A DNA stretch of 64,000 nucleotides from Phycisphaerales bacterium (GTDB lineage Bacteria; Planctomycetota; Phycisphaerae; Phycisphaerales; UBA1924). A program made the position numbers and the translations under genes. The stretch is taken from assembly GCA_020846975.1 (NCBI GenBank), contig JADLCX010000061.1:1-64000 (forward strand), given 5' to 3'. Shown here piece by piece: positions 63,112-64,000 of this stretch (position 1 is its first letter; each line of letters begins with the position of its first letter). The notes below the pieces were generated by a model, which worked only from the letters and a program-made list of their open reading frames with translations, searched no databases and was not told where the DNA came from.

Positions 63112-63510
63112 ATGTTCTCGAAGAACGCAAAGCCGACTAACAAGTCTGGTATGAAGTTGACAGGCAAGCACGATGATCGGCGTCGTGCCGGCCGCGTGCG
63201 GTGCACGCTGACGACGTGCCAGTTCGGGACGGTGGTGAATCTATCGAGGACGGGCCTTCGAGTCGCCACGCGGAAGCCGGTGACGCTGCTGCCCGCGGGC
63301 GCGAGCCTGAACCTGACCATCACGGCTGCGGGCCAGACGATTGTGGTGCCGGCACGGCCGGTGCACAACCGACCTCGGCCGGATGGGATGTTTGATGTGG
63401 GTTTTCAGTTCGTCGGTCTGACCGAGAAGGCGTGCAGCGAACTTCTGTCGATCGCTCGAACGGCGTGGGATGCGACGTTGCTGCCTGGATCGCAGCGCAT
63501 GGCGGGCTAA
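63112..63510 (+). CDS. PilZ-domain protein
   Basis: A 132-residue protein with the c-di-GMP-binding signature RRAGR (an RxxxR motif) near residue 25 and NLSRTG (N/DxSxxG) near 45, followed by the beta-barrel. There is no other domain, so it probably acts as a c-di-GMP adaptor on a partner. GGGAG lies 8 bases before ATG 63112. A second PilZ gene follows 17 bp downstream. Confidence 0.88.
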   Translation: MFSKNAKPTNKSGMKLTGKHDDRRRAGRVRCTLTTCQFGTVVNLSRTGLRVATRKPVTLLPAGASLNLTITAAGQTIVVPARPVHNRPRPDGMFDVGFQFVGLTEKACSELLSIARTAWDATLLPGSQRMAG

Positions 63511-63527
63511 GTCACGGAGGCCAAGCG

Positions 63528-63941
63528 ATGTCCAGCAGTGCACAGGAACGGAAGTCGGTGGGAACATTCGCGAGCGCGGGCAAGCGGTTTCTCAAGAAAC
63601 TCGTGTACGAGAACTATGACGAGCCGACCGGCGACCGCCGCTCCGGCGAGCGTCAGAAGGTCGTCGGCGAGGCGGTCGTGTCCATCACCGGGCCGGGCGG
63701 CGCGAACCTGGGCGAGACGCGGGCGTTCATCCGTGATTCGTCGCGGAGCGGCTGCGGCCTGTGGGCCCGCGTGGAGATGCCCGTGGGCAGTTCGGTGATG
63801 GTCAGCGTCGTCGGCGGCGAGGGTCGATCGGGCGTGCAGCGGCTCGGGCGCGTGCGGCACTGCCGCGGCGCGAGCGGGAGCGGGTTCGCGATCGGCGTGC
63901 AGTTCGACCGTGAGTCGGACGCGCTGGGGCAGGCTGGCTGA
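63528..63941 (+). CDS. PilZ-domain protein, second of a pair
   Basis: A 137-residue protein. The PilZ signature is RSGER (RxxxR) near residue 38 and DSSRSG near 70, followed by the barrel (VMVSVVGGEG, QRLGRVRHCRG, FAIGVQFDRE). The N-terminal 25 residues are basic and helical (AGKRFLKKLVYENY). GGAGG lies 7 bases before ATG 63528. With the preceding PilZ gene it forms an operon. The last 59 bp of the window hold nothing recognisable. Confidence 0.85.
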   Translation: MSSSAQERKSVGTFASAGKRFLKKLVYENYDEPTGDRRSGERQKVVGEAVVSITGPGGANLGETRAFIRDSSRSGCGLWARVEMPVGSSVMVSVVGGEGRSGVQRLGRVRHCRGASGSGFAIGVQFDRESDALGQAG

Positions 63942-64000
63942 ACTCCAAGTCGGGCGAAGGGCAGTCGCACGAGGTCGCGAGGATGGCCGTGGGCGCTGTA

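Overview
The window looks like a chromosomal segment of a GC-rich Planctomycetota bacterium, most likely class Phycisphaerae. Four features point there. Exported proteins end in PEP-CTERM-type tails (V/I/F-P-x-P, a hydrophobic stretch, then RRRR) or in dockerin-like domains that finish with a cysteine. An ECF sigma factor is coupled to a membrane Ser/Thr kinase carrying a WD40 propeller. Ribonucleotide reduction uses a B12-dependent NrdJ. LPS-type genes (hldE, lpxK) sit beside bacterial housekeeping genes. No phage, plasmid, transposase or CRISPR is visible. The taxonomic call is an inference from protein content, not from rRNA.

Layout. 0-2 kb: a PEP-CTERM protein, the 3' remnant of an ECF sigma operon, and a repeat-filled gap. 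2-6.6 kb: release factor 1, an ABC-2 exporter pair and a methyltransferase. 6.6-10.3 kb: a secreted subtilase and two PEP-CTERM proteins. 10.6-15 kb: a dcd-nrdJ pair for dNTP supply. 15.5-19 kb: a FlgI-like lipoprotein with HEAT-like repeats, and an RtcB ligase. 19.2-23.5 kb: dnaG-rpoD, a macromolecular-synthesis-type pair lacking rpsU. 24-31 kb: acylphosphatase, HAD phosphatase, hypotheticals, ClpX, an M48 lipoprotein protease and MenG/UbiE. 31-34 kb: a stand-alone B12-binding-like protein, a Cys-rich secreted protein and an arginase-family enzyme. 34.2-38.2 kb: the ECF sigma/kinase signalling pair. 38.2-40.2 kb: site-2 protease, L20, a C-terminally long L35, and eight tandem 21-bp units. 40.2-43.7 kb: a secreted dockerin-like protein, a LURP-one/scramblase-like protein, a HAD phosphatase and an FMN reductase. 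43.8-51.1 kb: a five-gene RND metal-efflux operon bracketed by two His-rich exported proteins. 51.1-57.7 kb: tRNA-Leu, a large secreted paralog of the 40.2-kb protein, rpsP-trmD-rplS, an oxidoreductase and a PEP-CTERM protein. 57.9-61.8 kb: hldE, lpxK, a small membrane protein and maf. 62.1-64 kb: an amidase and two adjacent PilZ proteins.

How the parts fit. Most genes are housekeeping. The accessory themes are surface and export (four PEP-CTERM proteins, four cysteine-terminated dockerin-like proteins, three membrane or secreted proteases), envelope metal export, and regulation (ECF-kinase-WD40, PilZ, B12-like sensor). No exosortase, ClpP, InfC or flagellar gene lies in the window, so the partners of those systems must be elsewhere.

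Best candidates for something undescribed are: the kinase whose N-terminus carries an anti-sigma-type Hx3CxxC zinc motif and is TTGA-coupled to its sigma factor; the FlgI-like lipoprotein fused to HEAT-like repeats with no flagellar context; the paired GGACAAC-bounded inverted-repeat elements; and the homologous secreted proteins at 40.2 and 51.3 kb. All are readings of the sequence by eye; no search was run.
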